A stretch of DNA of 64,000 nt from Crocodylus rhombifer (GCA_038503035.1 JAVSML010024350.1:309556-373555); one strand, 5' to 3'. Counted from the first letter of the stretch, positions 25,201 to 35,240 are shown. Notes: a model not told the origin generated them from the sequence alone. Program-made: numbers and translations.

Positions 25201-28200
25201 AATTAATTTTTTTTTTTTATAATAGTTGGTTAGTTTGCATAATGAATAGAGTGGTACATGGTGTTGAACAAATGCAGGGTGCTGCACCTTGGGAGATGGA
25301 ATCCACAGCATACATACAGGCTAGGGAGTTCCCCTCCTGAAAGCACAGAGACGGAACGGGATCTTGGAGTCATTATTGACTCCAAGATGAACATGAGCCG
25401 CCAATGCCAGACCGCAGCCAGCAAGGCCAGCCATACCTTGTCATGCATCCAAAGATGCATCTCAGGCTGGTCCATAGAGGTGATGCTCCCCCTCTATCCA
25501 ACTTTGGTCAGGCAGCAGCTGGAGTACTGCGTCCAGTACTGGGCGCCACGCTTCAAGAAGGATGTGGCCAGCCTGGAGAGGGTTCAGAGGAGGGCCACCT
25601 GCTTGGTGAGAGGGCAGCAGGACAGGCCCTATGAGGAGAGACTGAGGAACCTGAACCTGTTCAGCCTCAGCAAGAGAAGGCTGAGGGGGGACCTAGTGGC
25701 TGCCTACAAACTAATCAGGGGAGATCAACAGCAGATAGGTAGAGCCCTTTTCTCCCCAGCACCAGCTGGGGTGACAAAGAACAATGGTAATAAGCTGATG
25801 GAGAATAGGTTTAGGTTAGAGATCAGAAGGCAATATTTTACAGTTAGGGTGGCCAAAATCTGGAACCAGTTTCCCAGGGAAGTGGTCCTTGCCCTTACCG
25901 TGGGCAAATTCAAAAGGGGGTTGCATGATCACCTGTCTGGGGTCTAGTGAACCCAGCATTCATTCCTGCCTGTGGCAGGGGGTCAAGCTAGGTGATCTAT
26001 TCAGGTCCCTCCTCATCCTAGCTACCTTGAAACTTTGAAACTATGAAACTTCAGGCTACCAGAGATCTGATGAGGTTTTCAAAAGTAGCTACAGTATACA
26101 ATAGTAGGTTCAGTTCCAATCAATTTTGTCAGTAGTCCCTTCAAAATGAGGTATTTAGACTTCATGTCCTGGTTATGTTGGCTCCTGGGTAGATCTAATC
26201 TGAATGAAAACAATACTATATTATTTTTGTGTTTCCTTCACATCTTATGATTCTGCCCCAAGTGCCTTCAGGTAGGCTGGGCGGGGGGAGGAAAGGTGAT
26301 CTGCATAAATCTGGTTTCAGGTGAACTGTTGCTTTTTGAAATGGCATAATATACTCTATGGCTCGCCTGTTTCATTGGTTGGTGCAATGGCAAAGCGATG
26401 GAGCATTTTGTTTATCTGTTCCTGCTCTCTGTCTGACATTAATATCTACAGAGAACGGCAGAAAAGATTGTAGCTCCCGATTAAATTCTGTATAGCATCT
26501 GTTGAGGAGCACAGAAACAGGGAAACTCATTGTATTGTCCTACCCCCAACATGCTCATCTTCACAAGAGCTATGTAGAAGCTGACCGTCAGAGATGAGTT
26601 CGGAAATAACCATTATGTTCTAGATAGTAATGCACAAGCTTGTGTTGCAGTGGATTTGGGATTTGATAAAATATTAGACCATTTTTGAACTTTTCATTAA
26701 TTTTCCTACAATGTTCTTTTCTAGGTGGAGAAGAAGCGGTTTAATCTGCCAAAGACTCTCTCTACTCCTCCTGTTGTAGGTAGTGTGTGCCATTCCTATG
26801 ACAGAGAAGTACATGTGCGCTGTGATCTTTCCCCTGGTTATTACCTTGTTGTCCCCAGCACCTTTCTGAAGAATGCAGAGGGGCATTTTCTGCTTCGTGT
26901 GTTCTCAACAGGGAGAATCTCTCTCAGGTATGTTAAAAAAAGAAGTGAAAAACCCATAAATTCTTTGCCAATGCCAATGCAATTTCTACAGAGCTTTATA
27001 GTATTGCAAGAAGCTTTCAGTGACCAGAGTGGGGAGTGAGATGAAATACATAAAATGGAATTAAGTCTTTTTTTTGTTCAGGTGAATAGTGTATCTATCT
27101 CCACTGGCCCTTCGGATGAGGTAGTAGTCTGCTAAAGTCTTCCTTAAAGTATCTCGTTGAGTTTGCATGGTTTTCTGAGTTCCTTCTTGACCCAAGAGAA
27201 GAGCTTAGTATCTGGAGAAAGTGTGCATTTCTCAGATGAACTACATAGTTCTCTGCAGCACATACATCTAGGGAATGTGCTTTATCACATGCTTTGGTAT
27301 GATTAATATGACAATTTTACTGCTACACAATAAGTCCAGACATCTTTGAGTTTTAGATTTTGCTCAGTTCTACGATGTACATGCCTTAACCAGGGTAGAT
27401 GTCTTCTGAAACTTTATTGGCTACAGAGAAGGACTCTGCATGGTTTTTGTTTTCCCTTTTTTGACTTTTCCTCCCGACCCCAGTTATGGGAAATAAATTT
27501 GAAAATTGAATGCGAAAACTTAAGTTCACTGAATGTTAAGGTTAAGAAATTAAATGCACTGAAGTTATGAAAGTTATAAGTTAAGTTTCCTGACAAAACT
27601 CAGCATGTTGTATTTTTATTGGTGTTTTCTTATATATATATTCAATATACTGTGCTCATGCTTTTTACATTTATATCATGCAGTGTAACTAAATTAGTGA
27701 TCAGTGATTTGGACGAGGGGGTAAAAAGCACCCTGTTCAAATTTGCTGATGACACTAAGATGTGGGGGGATGTGGGCACGCTAAAAGGAAGGAATAGGCT
27801 ACAATCAGACCTTGACAGGTTACAAGGGTGGGCAGATGAGAATAGGATGGGTTTCAACACAGACAAGTGCAACGTGGTCCACCTCGGGAGGAACAACCGG
27901 CACCATACCTACAGGTTAGGGAACTCCCCTCTTGTCAGCATGCAGGCGGAAAAGGATCCTGGGGTCATCGTTGACTCCAAGATGAACATGGGCCGGCAGG
28001 GTGGGGAGGCAGTTAGGAAGGCCAACCGCACCTTGTCATGCATCCACAGATGCATCTTGAGCAGGTCCAAGGAGGTGATCCTCCCCTCTATGCGGCAGTG
28101 GTCAGGCCGCAGCTGGAGTACTGCGTCTAGTTCTGGGCGCCGCACTTCAAGAGGGATGTGGACAGCATGGAGGGGGTCCGGAGGAGGCCACTCGTATGGT

Positions 28201-31200
28201 CAGGGGGCAGCAGGGCAGGCCCTATGAGGAGAGGCTACGGGACCTGAACCTGTTCAGCCTCCAAAAGAGAAGGCTGAGGGGGGATCTTGTGGCCTGTTAT
28301 AAACTAGTCAGAGGGGACCAGCAGGCATTGGGGGAGTCACTGTTCCCCCGAGCACCACCAGGAGTGACCAGGAATAACGGTCACAAGCTGGCAGAGGGTA
28401 GGTTAAGTTAGATATCAGGAGGTGCGACTTCACAGTCAGGGCGGCTAGGGTCTGGAACCAACTTCCAAGAGAAGTGGTGCAGGCTCCTACCCTGGGGTTT
28501 TTAAGAGGAGGTTAGATGAACACCTTGCTGGGGTCGTCTGACCCCAGTACTCTTCCCTGCCATGGCAGGGGGTCGGACTAGATGATCTGCTCAGGTCCCT
28601 TCCAACCCTAGAAACTATGAAACGATAAATCAGTAGTGTTGTAGGAACCTTCATTTTTTACTTTTGCCTATTTGTTTTCTTACCCGTAACATTCCAAAAC
28701 TGTGTCGGTTTTGCATTTTAATTATATTTATATTTGGCAATAATTGCCTGTTAATGGACTTTCTTTCCCAACTGGCAACAGTTGACCTTGTTTGACATTT
28801 TGTTATGAATAGCTTATTTTTGACAGCTCGGCACTGGGGATAGTGAACTACAGTCATGGAAACCTTTCATCATTTCTACATCAGTTTCCCTTTCTGTCTT
28901 ACATTTGATAGTGAGATAAAACCACCACCCATTGATGCTGCCCTCTGTGAAGAGCTCCCACCAGGTGAATGGGAGACAGTGCAGCTGCAGGGATGCTGGA
29001 AAAATGGTCACAGTGCTGGAGGTAGCAGGAACTTCCCCTCCTTCCATACCAATCCCTGCTTTCCCCTCTCCGTCTCTGCAGGAATAGGAGAGAGTTGCGT
29101 GAAAGTCACCCTTCGCCAGCACTGTCAAGATAGCAAGTGTCATCCAATAGGGTTTCATATTTTTCAGGTATGATTTATCTGTGTTGAGCTGACTGCTTCA
29201 GTTACCAGAGTAGATTAAATCCGTCACTTAATCTGAGTACCTAATGCCTCAAGGAATGGAAGTACATCTTAGAAGTCAAAATTGAGCCAAATCATAATAT
29301 ATATCTAAATTATATTAATACATAGTCTAATCAAGTGTTATGACATAATGGTACATGACCGGATGCAGCAGGGATCAGATCTTTGGTTCCACATCCTAAT
29401 TTTAGAAATCCACAGTAGCTGTTGGAATTAAAACATTTGAGAGTTTTGTTTAACACAAGCACAATGGCTACTTACCACTGACTTACATTATTAAAGGGAG
29501 ACTTTATAAATTTGTGGAGTTCATTGCTTTTATAAAAATGCAAACGTTTCATAATGCCTTGGTGACTCAGTGCCCATTGTACTTTACCTGGGTACAGGCT
29601 CTTTCCCTGATTCCAAATAATGTAGTATTTTACCTCTCAGTTGAAAAGTAACCTTGAGACAACGGTAGTCCTACATGGGAAAAGGTGTGTGTTAGGCTGG
29701 GTAAAGTATATGTGGAAAATAACTTTTTTTAAAGCTGTTATCTGAAACTTTTAAAATGATATACAGGTTTTTATTTTTCTCATTTTTGTAGATACCTAAC
29801 AGCAACTGGAAACCACATGCTGCTTTTTTCCTGCAATTGGAGCCACTGGTTAGCTGTGTACCTCATTGCTATTCACAAGAAGTGAGCCAACTGTGCAGAC
29901 TTTCTGCAGGGAATTATGTAATTGTACCCTCAACATACTTGCCTAATACAGAGGGGAATTTCACAGTTATCATAGCAACCAAAATAGACAGGTAAAAAAG
30001 TTGGCTTGTGTTTGGATTTAAAATTCTGTTAAGTACACTTATTATATAGCATAGACTGCAGTGTGCAATCACTGTTATCATACTATGCTTTTTTGTGTTA
30101 GAACATCCTTATTTTCCTAAGTCATTTCCACTGATCTATGAAGGAGTGCATGCCTGTACTTTGACTCTGGAAATGTCATTGTCTAAGGCTGAAGGATTTG
30201 CATATCTTCCTCTTACCCACTGCTGAAGAACAGAGATACCTACAGCTTGGGAGGCTGGAACTGGAATAGCAGGGAGTGTCACCCATACTCCTATATTAAG
30301 GCCTAAACTGAGATTTTATTGCTTNNNNNNNNNNGTCACCCATACTCCTATATTAAGGCCTAAACTGAGATTTTATTGCTTTCATCACTGAACAGACTAC
30401 TGTTCAGAAAAGGAAGCAAGCAGTGAGTCTTAGTTAGGAAAACCTTATATTAGTAGCCCTTAATAATGCTTGGTTAAGTATTCCTTAAAGAATTTGACCC
30501 AAGGATTCCCCTGATGGGTAGCAATCTCTAGCAGAGCATAGCCCAAAACTCCCCTGTTTTCTGGAACTATGACAAAAATTAGATTTATTTTTATTTTTTT
30601 GCAAGTACTACTAGTGCTCTGCGCTGAAACAATTATTTCACTTCTTTTTAAACAGAAAACGCATTCAGAGTCAAGAGACACTTGGACATGTTTTGCAAGA
30701 AGTAAGTGGCATTTTAAATTATTCAGTAGCAGTAAAGAAGAGGGAGACATGGAGATACATCAGTGATCGAAACATATACACAGTTGCTAATTTGCTGAGT
30801 CAGGGAATGAGAGATAGGAATTGAAGAGTTCTGATGCTGTTTTAAGGCTAGTGGTATGATCTTCAGCAACTCCATCTTTTTTCAACCTGCAAACTAGCAG
30901 TTATAGCATAACTGTCCGCTCTCCTACTGCCCTGTGAACAAAGAATTATCTCCTTACTGATCTGTGAAGTTACTATTCCCTCCTTTAAATCCTTCCTTAC
31001 TACTCACCTCTGCTATAATGCTTATAAGAAATTAACCAAGTATATGTGTGTACAACATAAGAAGTGCCATATTGGGTCAGACCAGTAGTCCATTTAGCTC
31101 TGCTGTTTCCAACATTGGCAGGAAAGTATGCTTTAGAGTAGAGGTGGCCAGCCTGCCCACAGGTGGCATAGGCTGTCTCTGTGTAGCATGTGGCAGATCA

Positions 31201-34200
31201 GGGAAGGGGCAGTCAGCACAGTGGTAGAAGGGATAGGAAGCAGAAAACAGAGCAGTTTATAAGATAGGATGCACAGGGCAGGGAGCAGAAAGCATAATAG
31301 CAGATTGGGCAAGGAACAGAAAGCAGAGCAGCAGAGGAAAGGAATTGGGTGACCCTCAGGAGGACACGGGGCTTAATTTGTGGCATGTGTGCCCAAAAAG
31401 TTGATTTAGAGAGAAAGCAGTGAACTAGGTATATTTAGAGTAATCTGTCCCCTATTTATTAGCCTCCTGGCATCTACCATCATTGGTTTCAAGATGCTAA
31501 CACCTGCTTTTAATACCTATTAATAGATCTCTCATCCATTAATTTGTCTAGTCCCTTTCTGAACCTGGCTATGCTACCTGTCCTTACCACCTCCTGTGGT
31601 AATGAGCTCCACAAGTTAACAACACGCTTAAGTAAAAAGTACTTTCTCTTGTTAGTTTTAAACCAGTCTCCTGCTGATGACAGTGGGTACCCTTTATTCC
31701 TAGTATTTTGGGACTTGGTAAATAACAGTTTCCTGTTCACTTTGTTTTCATCTTTCATGATTTTATAGACCTCTATTATATCCTTCCCTGAGCCTTCTCC
31801 TTTCCAAACTGAAGAGCCCTCGCCTTTTAGTGGCAACTGCTCCATGCCCCTGATCATTTTGTTTGTCCTTCTAAGTACCTCTTGCAATTCTGCTACATCC
31901 TGTTTAAGATGCAGAGACCAGAACTGCATGCAGTATTAAAGATGTGGGTGCACCATAGATTTGTATAGTGGCATGATAATATTTTGTGTTTTGCTTTTAA
32001 TTCTGTTCTTAGTGATGCCTAACATTGGTTTTTTTTGGGGGGGAGGGGTGGGGGGGATCACCACAGTGCACACAGCTGCCATTTTTAGAGAATTGTCTAC
32101 AGTTACTCCAGGCTCTGTTTTCCAAGTCATACGTGACAGCTAGTTCAGAACCTAGCATTGTGTATGTAGCTGAGATTATTTTTCCCCATGTTCATTACCT
32201 TGCACTTGGCAGATGACCTTCAAATTGTTGACATTTTTTTGCCCACTCACTTAGCTTGGTTTGATCTTTCTGTGCTCCTCTCTGTCCACTTGGGATTTGA
32301 CTCCTGGAATAATTTAGTATTATCTGCAAACTTGGAGATTTCAGTGTTCCAGGTCATTGAAGAAGATGTTGAACAAAATATTTGAATATGTTGAACAAAA
32401 CAAAAGTTTAAGCATACATACATCTCATTGTAATTCTCCTCTTTCTCTGTGTTATAGCCTCTACCCACCCAAATGGGCTGTGGTGTAGATTGGACTCTTG
32501 GTGCTTCTGTAAAATTTAGAAATTTTGGTCTGCCTAATGTCAAATTACTAGTGTTAAAAATAAACATGCAGGAATAGAGGGGGGAAAGGAATGAGGAAAA
32601 TATGGAGATGACTGGGATGTACAGTTCAGAAGCTCTGTGTTTTTATTTATCGAACATATATGACATTTCCTGATTTTTTTTTATTTTTTTTTTCCCCTTC
32701 CCCACTAGTTTTACATGTGCATATATGGTTTCACAGGGCTGTGTATGAGTATGGAGTTTTTGACACTGATAGCATTTTTATTTTGGTGGTAAAAAATTTT
32801 TAAATGGTATTTTAATAATAATTTTGTTCAAAAAATTCCAACTTTCCTATAGATCAAAGTGTGTTCATGATAATAGTGCTTGTTTATTATGCAAGAAAAA
32901 CGCAAACTAGATAAAGACTCGCTGGAAAGAGGCCAGTTGGAAAAAAGTAAAGTTAGCTTACTAAATTTTATGTTCCAGGTTGGGTTGACCAGTCACTACA
33001 CTTTGTCCTCAAAACCACACAAACAACAAAGTGTGGACTTTGCATATTTCTTAGAAACTGGAGAGGAAAAAAACATATCTGTACCCATTCAAATGATGCT
33101 CACTGTTTTAGTATCTAGGATCTGTAATACCTGATTATACATAACATAATTTCTACTACTTTTTTTAATTTTACACTTTTTTTTCCTGGTGGTTTTTGAC
33201 TTCCCCAGAGCACACATTGGTAGGCTGTTGATTTTGAAGAAGGCCTGTTCTTAAAGGGTCAAATAACACTTTATGCTTGGACCATACTAAACCTATGAAC
33301 TGTTAAGTGGTGTTAAAGTTAGAACATGCTTGAACACTTTTATGTTAAGGATTAATACTGTTTCTTGTCTGCAAAGTTTTGACGTGGCACTAGAGGGCTG
33401 GTGAGCAGGGGTATAGCTAGGCAGGAGGTCAACTAGGTTCTATCTCTGGTTGAATTGGGGGGGAGGGCAGTGGTGCATCCTGGGGTGCTGGAGGACTGCA
33501 AATTACTGGTTGTATCTCTGTAGAGCAGGCTGAAGTTACCATAATACAAGATAGGTAACGTGACCTATAGTTCACCCTTGCCTGAAGTGGCATAACTTTG
33601 AGATGTCAAGGGAGCATTAAGTGCATGTTAACGAGCTTTGACATGTGGATGCTCGTTAGTCTAGCTCAGTATTGTCTAAGTGTGACATGTAACTTCATCA
33701 TTATATTGTTCTCTAACTGTGGTAAAACTGAAGCCTACTCTGCTTTCTCAGTGGTAGGGGGAGTTCACAACCAAGTGTCTCCCACTAGGAATAACCTGAT
33801 TCAGCCCCCTTAGAATTTCCATTTGGAGATGACAGCCACAGTCACCTTGGTGGTTACAGCTGTCACTGTGAGGTCCAGAAATTGATGATCTCTGGGTTTT
33901 GCAAACTGTACCCTGATGAAGGTTATAAATAAAGAATAGGACCTTGAAGCGATTTAGGTGTTTGCAGAGAAAGCAGTGCAGGGCACTGAACTTTTTTTAT
34001 GGTGGGCTTCTTTTAATGTGCTTTACCTAGAAGGTGGACTTTTGATTTCTGAAAGCATTAGAGCCAAGGTGAGTATTGGTGTATTTTATTTTCTAAGACC
34101 TCTTGTCCTCTCTAATGTCAGATTAATGAAGTGATGAGATTTGTTTTCTTTGAGATTAACAGCATATGGATTTAACAAGAAGAGAATGTGTAATGCTTCT

Positions 34201-34368
34201 TGGTCTTACTATCCAAATCATTCTTTTCTCTGTTTAGCTTAAGGCTATCCTTCAATCTGTTTTCCCCTGTTTCTAATGACATGTTTAAAATGACGAGTTT
34301 TAATCCATGAAGTGGCTTCTTTTCCCCTATTTTTGTAGGTCTCCTTTACAGCTGTGATGAAAAAGTAA
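10069..34368 (+). CDS. CAPN10: CAPN10, calpain-10 (12 coding exons, 672 aa)
   Basis: Calpain-10 is an atypical, non-EF-hand cytosolic calpain, a calcium-dependent cysteine protease linked in mammals to vesicle secretion, mitochondria and glucose control. Coding exons are: 10069-10212, 11650-11781, 12076-12272, 13789-14006, 14625-14766, 16551-16717, 22382-22665, 26725-26927, 28912-29167, 29792-29991, 30656-30701 and 34339-34368. All junctions are GT-AG and in phase, giving 2019 nt with one terminal stop. The protein is 672 residues, the same length as human CAPN10 as I recall it. The protease core carries Cys74 (GDCWF), His239 (EFHAF) and Asn264 (RNPWG). Two C2-like domains follow at about 330-496 and 505-650. 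I chose the start at 10069 because it lines up with the human N-terminus; the frame is open upstream but lies in a probable intron. The gene looks intact and functional. Confidence 0.95.
10213..11649 (+). other. CAPN10 intron 1, nothing recognised
   Basis: AT-rich intronic sequence ending in a T/A-rich tract before the exon 2 acceptor; no repeat family was recognised. Confidence 0.5.
11650..11781 (+). CDS. CAPN10: CAPN10 coding exon 2 (catalytic Cys)
   Basis: Residues 49-92. It carries the calpain nucleophile signature [10 protein letters not shown] with Cys74. The acceptor follows a long T/A tract ending tttttag; the donor is gtatgg. Both boundaries are phase 0. Confidence 0.95.
12076..12272 (+). 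CDS. CAPN10: CAPN10 coding exon 3
   Basis: Residues 93-157 plus two bases of codon 158. Contains [27 protein letters not shown] and the [11 protein letters not shown] core motif. The acceptor is tttcccag and the donor gtacgt. A longer open frame runs on into the intron, but conservation of KVHGSY fixes the donor here. Confidence 0.93.
12273..13788 (+). other. CAPN10 intron 3, nothing recognised
   Basis: AT-rich intronic sequence with a short TG repeat near 13760; no gene or mobile element was recognised. Confidence 0.5.
13789..14006 (+). CDS. CAPN10: CAPN10 coding exon 4
   Basis: Completes Lys158 and codes residues 159-230 plus one base. It contains [17 protein letters not shown] and [10 protein letters not shown], then a variable linker ([12 protein letters not shown]), then [14 protein letters not shown]. 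The acceptor is preceded by a TG/T-rich tract ending ttttatag; the donor is gtaata. Confidence 0.93.
14007..14624 (+). other. CAPN10 intron 4, nothing recognised
   Basis: Its 3' end has a tandem ctctttttctgtacat duplication just before the acceptor at 14624. Otherwise featureless. Confidence 0.5.
14625..14766 (+). CDS. CAPN10: CAPN10 coding exon 5 (catalytic His and Asn)
   Basis: Residues 231-278. Holds the catalytic His239 (LGEFHAFIV) and Asn264 ([10 protein letters not shown]), so both remaining triad residues fall in this one exon. The acceptor is ctgtacag after a duplicated ctctttttctgtacat tract; the donor is gtgagt. Confidence 0.95.
15029..15411. mobile_element. probable hAT-like MITE in CAPN10 intron 5
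   Basis: Starts CAGAGGCGTGAAACTC and ends ATATGTTTGATACCCCTA, which are plausible hAT termini, with an internal duplicated CTGG..CCATGGGGCTTCTCA box. No clear 8-bp target duplication was found, so the ends are approximate. The rest of intron 5 (to 16550) shows nothing recognisable. Confidence 0.5.
16551..16717 (+). CDS. CAPN10: CAPN10 coding exon 6
   Basis: Residues 279-333 plus one base. Holds the end of the protease core ([28 protein letters not shown]) and the link toward the first C2-like domain (EGQLQSLYT). The acceptor is tttgcag and the donor gtatgc. Confidence 0.94.
16866..17284 (-). mobile_element. CR1 LINE 3' fragment in CAPN10 intron 6
   Basis: Read on the minus strand, this codes the end of the CR1 reverse-transcriptase [42 protein letters not shown]. 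It ends in the CR1 3' UTR with repeats of the ATGAAATCTATGAA type (16866-16885 on the plus strand). It is 5'-truncated, as most CR1 copies are. Confidence 0.88.
17444..18843. mobile_element. 1.4-kb element with terminal inverted repeats, family unknown
   Basis: The two ends are inverted repeats matching at 22 of 27 positions, with the shared core GAATCTAAGATGA and outer TAGCATA/TACCATA. Each end also contains an inverted subterminal copy of the same AATCTAAG box, able to fold as a hairpin. Between them lies GC-rich sequence with a minus-strand coding remnant (18535-18738). No target duplication is clear. It looks like a cut-and-paste DNA transposon, but I cannot assign a superfamily. Confidence 0.55.
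18535..18738 (-). pseudogene. frameshifted C-terminal ORF fragment inside the TIR element
   Basis: On the minus strand the frame reads [20 protein letters not shown], then [20 protein letters not shown], then SDTI. After one surplus base it resumes as [13 protein letters not shown] followed by TAA (18535-18537). The composition is protein-like and the two frames join into one peptide, suggesting a decayed ORF end. I do not recognise the family; it could be a transposase or a captured sequence. Confidence 0.4.
18939..19040 (-). mobile_element. CR1-type 3' end fragment
   Basis: The motif ATCATAGGAAAGTACAGCTG followed by GAAGGGACCTCCTGAGGTCA and GTCCAGGGTT is the reversed 3' terminal region of a CR1-type LINE. 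Only about 100 bp remain. Confidence 0.7.
19041..20659 (+). other. CAPN10 intron 6, unclassified
   Basis: No recognised gene. The part from about 20040 is more GC-rich and carries frames such as 20050-20319 without family resemblance. It may belong to the LTR element that ends at 21628, but I could not show that. Confidence 0.35.
20660..21628 (+). mobile_element. LTR of an endogenous retrovirus-like element, copy 2
   Basis: Its last 400 bp, read in reverse, align well with the solo LTR at 57726-58731: TGTGGCAGGCCAATAGGGGG, then CCGGGGTGCCTACGTCTGGC and GCCTGGGGTAAGCGCTGCCA each have clear counterparts there. A TTATTTTTAAG TATA-like box lies near 20964, downstream of a shared ACTGGGTCCAGGTGATGAGG block. 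AATCAATAAA (hexamer at 21220-21225) sits about 410 bp before the 3' end CTGCCACA. The 5' boundary is estimated. No internal retroviral genes are adjacent. Confidence 0.6.
21629..22381 (+). other. end of CAPN10 intron 6, nothing recognised
   Basis: Intronic sequence between the LTR and coding exon 7, with no repeat hallmark seen. Confidence 0.4.
22382..22665 (+). CDS. CAPN10: CAPN10 coding exon 7 (first C2-like domain)
   Basis: Residues 334-428, with [15 protein letters not shown] and [11 protein letters not shown], hallmarks of the calpain-10 C2-like domain III, ending AVGLHVWK. The acceptor is tttcactag and the donor gtaact. The 5.7-kb intron before it carries several mobile elements. Confidence 0.95.
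22666..25253 (+). other. CAPN10 intron 7, first part, unclassified
   Basis: Mostly featureless. From 23760 to 24345 it holds a minus-strand frame of 183 codons (24344 to 23793), Ser/Lys/Glu-rich with no motif I recognise. It begins near a doubled CTCCTTCTCAGTCCTT unit (about 23764 and 23809). A chance frame or a repeat fragment are both possible. Confidence 0.35.
25254..26050 (+). mobile_element. CR1 LINE 3' fragment in CAPN10 intron 7
   Basis: A 229-codon intact frame (25258-25947) covers the C-terminal part of the CR1 reverse transcriptase: [73 protein letters not shown]. The 3' UTR follows, with CATTCCTGCCTGTGGCAGG and a tail of TTTGAAACTATGAAAC. It is 5'-truncated. That over 200 codons stay open suggests fairly recent insertion. 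Confidence 0.93.
26051..26724 (+). other. CAPN10 intron 7, last part, nothing recognised
   Basis: Intronic sequence without a recognisable element. Confidence 0.4.
26725..26927 (+). CDS. CAPN10: CAPN10 coding exon 8
   Basis: Residues 429-495 plus two bases. Completes the first C2-like domain: [41 protein letters not shown]. The acceptor is ttttctag and the donor gtatgt. Confidence 0.95.
27690..28627 (+). mobile_element. CR1 LINE 3' fragment in CAPN10 intron 8
   Basis: Begins inside the reverse transcriptase just before its catalytic loop ([20 protein letters not shown]) and runs on with [25 protein letters not shown] and [10 protein letters not shown]. It shifts frame near 28085 and 28185 and ends in the CR1 3' UTR (CTTCCCTGCCATGGCAGG, then AAACTATGAAACGAT). 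It belongs to a different 3' subfamily from the copy at 25254 and matches the one at 57096-61178. Confidence 0.92.
28912..29167 (+). CDS. CAPN10: CAPN10 coding exon 9 (second C2-like domain)
   Basis: Residues 496-581. Opens the second C2-like domain: [37 protein letters not shown], ending GFHIFQ. The short acidic/proline linker at its start ([11 protein letters not shown]) is the least conserved part. The acceptor is tttgatag and the donor gtatga. Confidence 0.95.
29168..29791 (+). other. CAPN10 intron 9, nothing recognised
   Basis: AT-rich intronic sequence with no feature beyond the splice sites. Confidence 0.5.
29792..29991 (+). CDS. CAPN10: CAPN10 coding exon 10
   Basis: Residues 582-647 plus two bases. 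Rest of the second C2-like domain: [43 protein letters not shown]. No long frame starting from ATG marks it, so it is easily overlooked. The acceptor is tttttgtag and the donor gtaaaa. Confidence 0.94.
30278..30381. other. 10-N assembly gap flanked by a 47-bp direct duplication
   Basis: Ten N (30325-30334) sit between two identical 47-bp copies (30278-30324 and 30335-30381), both beginning gtcacccatactcc. This pattern is typical of two contigs that overlap but were not merged, so the gap is probably not real. It lies in CAPN10 intron 10 and does not touch coding sequence. Confidence 0.9.
30656..30701 (+). CDS. CAPN10: CAPN10 coding exon 11 (46 nt)
   Basis: Residues 648-663 ([16 protein letters not shown]), matching the conserved C-terminal tail. 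The acceptor is tttttaaacag and the donor gtaagt. Reading through the donor would add about forty unrelated residues before a stop, so splicing to 34339 is preferred. Confidence 0.9.
31045..32395 (-). mobile_element. CR1/L3-like LINE remnant in CAPN10 intron 11
   Basis: On the minus strand it codes degraded reverse transcriptase: [12 protein letters not shown] (from FADDTK), [31 protein letters not shown], then [20 protein letters not shown] and [11 protein letters not shown]. Its 3' end is the sauropsid LINE end whose plus-strand form contains ACATAAGAAGTGCCATATTG and GGTCAGACC (31059-31083). It carries a MITE insertion near 31140-31408. Confidence 0.85.
31140..31408. mobile_element. hAT-like MITE with internal GCAGAAAGCAGAGCAG repeats
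   Basis: Interrupts the LINE 3' region. It begins GAGGTGGCCAGCCTG and carries GGCATGTGTGCC near the other end. Its interior is a degenerate run of CAGGGAGCAGAAAGC-type units, the reverse complement of the interior of the elements at 44520 and 45726. The exact ends are not resolved. Confidence 0.5.
32396..34338 (+). other. CAPN10 intron 11, remainder
   Basis: AT-rich with no recognised gene. An AATAAA near 33927 could serve as an intronic polyadenylation site, but nothing else supports its use. Confidence 0.4.
34339..34368 (+). CDS. CAPN10: CAPN10 terminal coding exon (9 codons + stop)
   Basis: After ttttgtag the sequence codes VSFTAVMKK and TAA, matching the conserved end of calpain-10 (human VSVMAVMKT as I recall it). 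It lies 3.6 kb beyond the previous exon. The exon continues as 3' UTR. Confidence 0.88.
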   Translation, partial: VSFTAVMKK

Positions 34369-35240
34369 CGTGACATCCTTGTGTTGATGTGACGAATGGT
34401 GGAAAGTCTAGAACTGTCTGACCTCTTGTTGGCTTCAGTTTGAAATGAAGTACTTGGGAAGGACTTTGGAGTCCACAGAGTTTTCCCATCACGTGTCAAC
34501 CCTGTGCTGACTTGTCTGTAAAGATACCTTCTTTACCGTATGTATCATGGTGAGCATTTGTTCCCTCTGTATGTTTTACAACCAGCATCATACAACTGGA
34601 CTTTGTATTGTACCTCAGCCCTTCACTAATACGAATGAAGACTGTGCACGTTTGAACCCAAGCTGCAATTTTAAAACCGAATCAAAAGAAGAAAAAGAAA
34701 ATATTTATGCATATCTAAAGAAAGAATATTGGGTGAAAAATATCAAAATTTACAGAACAACCTCAGGAGACCAAGGGATGAGAACAACTGGAATCCTTTT
34801 TTCAGGAAGAAGATTGTAGGAGCCAACAAATTACACTGGAGTAGGAAAAGACCTGATCTATATCTTACACTGCCAGTTTATTTCTGAGCACTTTATCATG
34901 GTTCCTGCTACTATGAATATTTCTTTAAGTTACAAATCAATGAAGCTTGGAAGGAGTTTTTGGTTTGTCTTTTGTGTGTGTGTTATGTGAATATCTGGGA
35001 GGAAAAGGATGAAAGACTTTTGCTAAGATTTTTTGTTCCAAAATTCTTTACATTGTACTTTGTAGCCAGTATCGAGAATATTGTGTTCAGAGGGACCTCC
35101 CCCCTCTGTAAAAAAAAAAACAAAAAACCAACATGTTGTTTAACAGACTTTTCTTAATTCCTATTAAAAATATTTCTTATTCAAGTTGGATTTTATTTAA
35201 ACGTGTTTTCTTTAATAAAAGCTGGGTATTATTAAAGAGT
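34369..35240 (+). other. CAPN10: CAPN10 3' UTR
   Basis: A/T-rich sequence following the stop, ending near the AATAAA at 35214-35219. A short frame at 34547-34819 has no supporting homology and is treated as UTR. Confidence 0.6.
35214..35219 (+). terminator. CAPN10: polyadenylation signal AATAAA
   Basis: First canonical hexamer in the plus orientation after the CAPN10 stop, about 0.85 kb downstream, in a T-rich context suited to cleavage near 35235. Confidence 0.6.

Noticed and set aside
30656..30829. Read-through of CAPN10 exon 11 to a downstream stop
   Set aside because: The added residues do not resemble calpain-10, a consensus gtaagt donor sits at the conserved position, and a matching terminal exon exists at 34339.
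34547..34819. 90-codon frame after the CAPN10 stop
   Set aside because: It lies in the 3' UTR before the AATAAA, with no homology or splice support.
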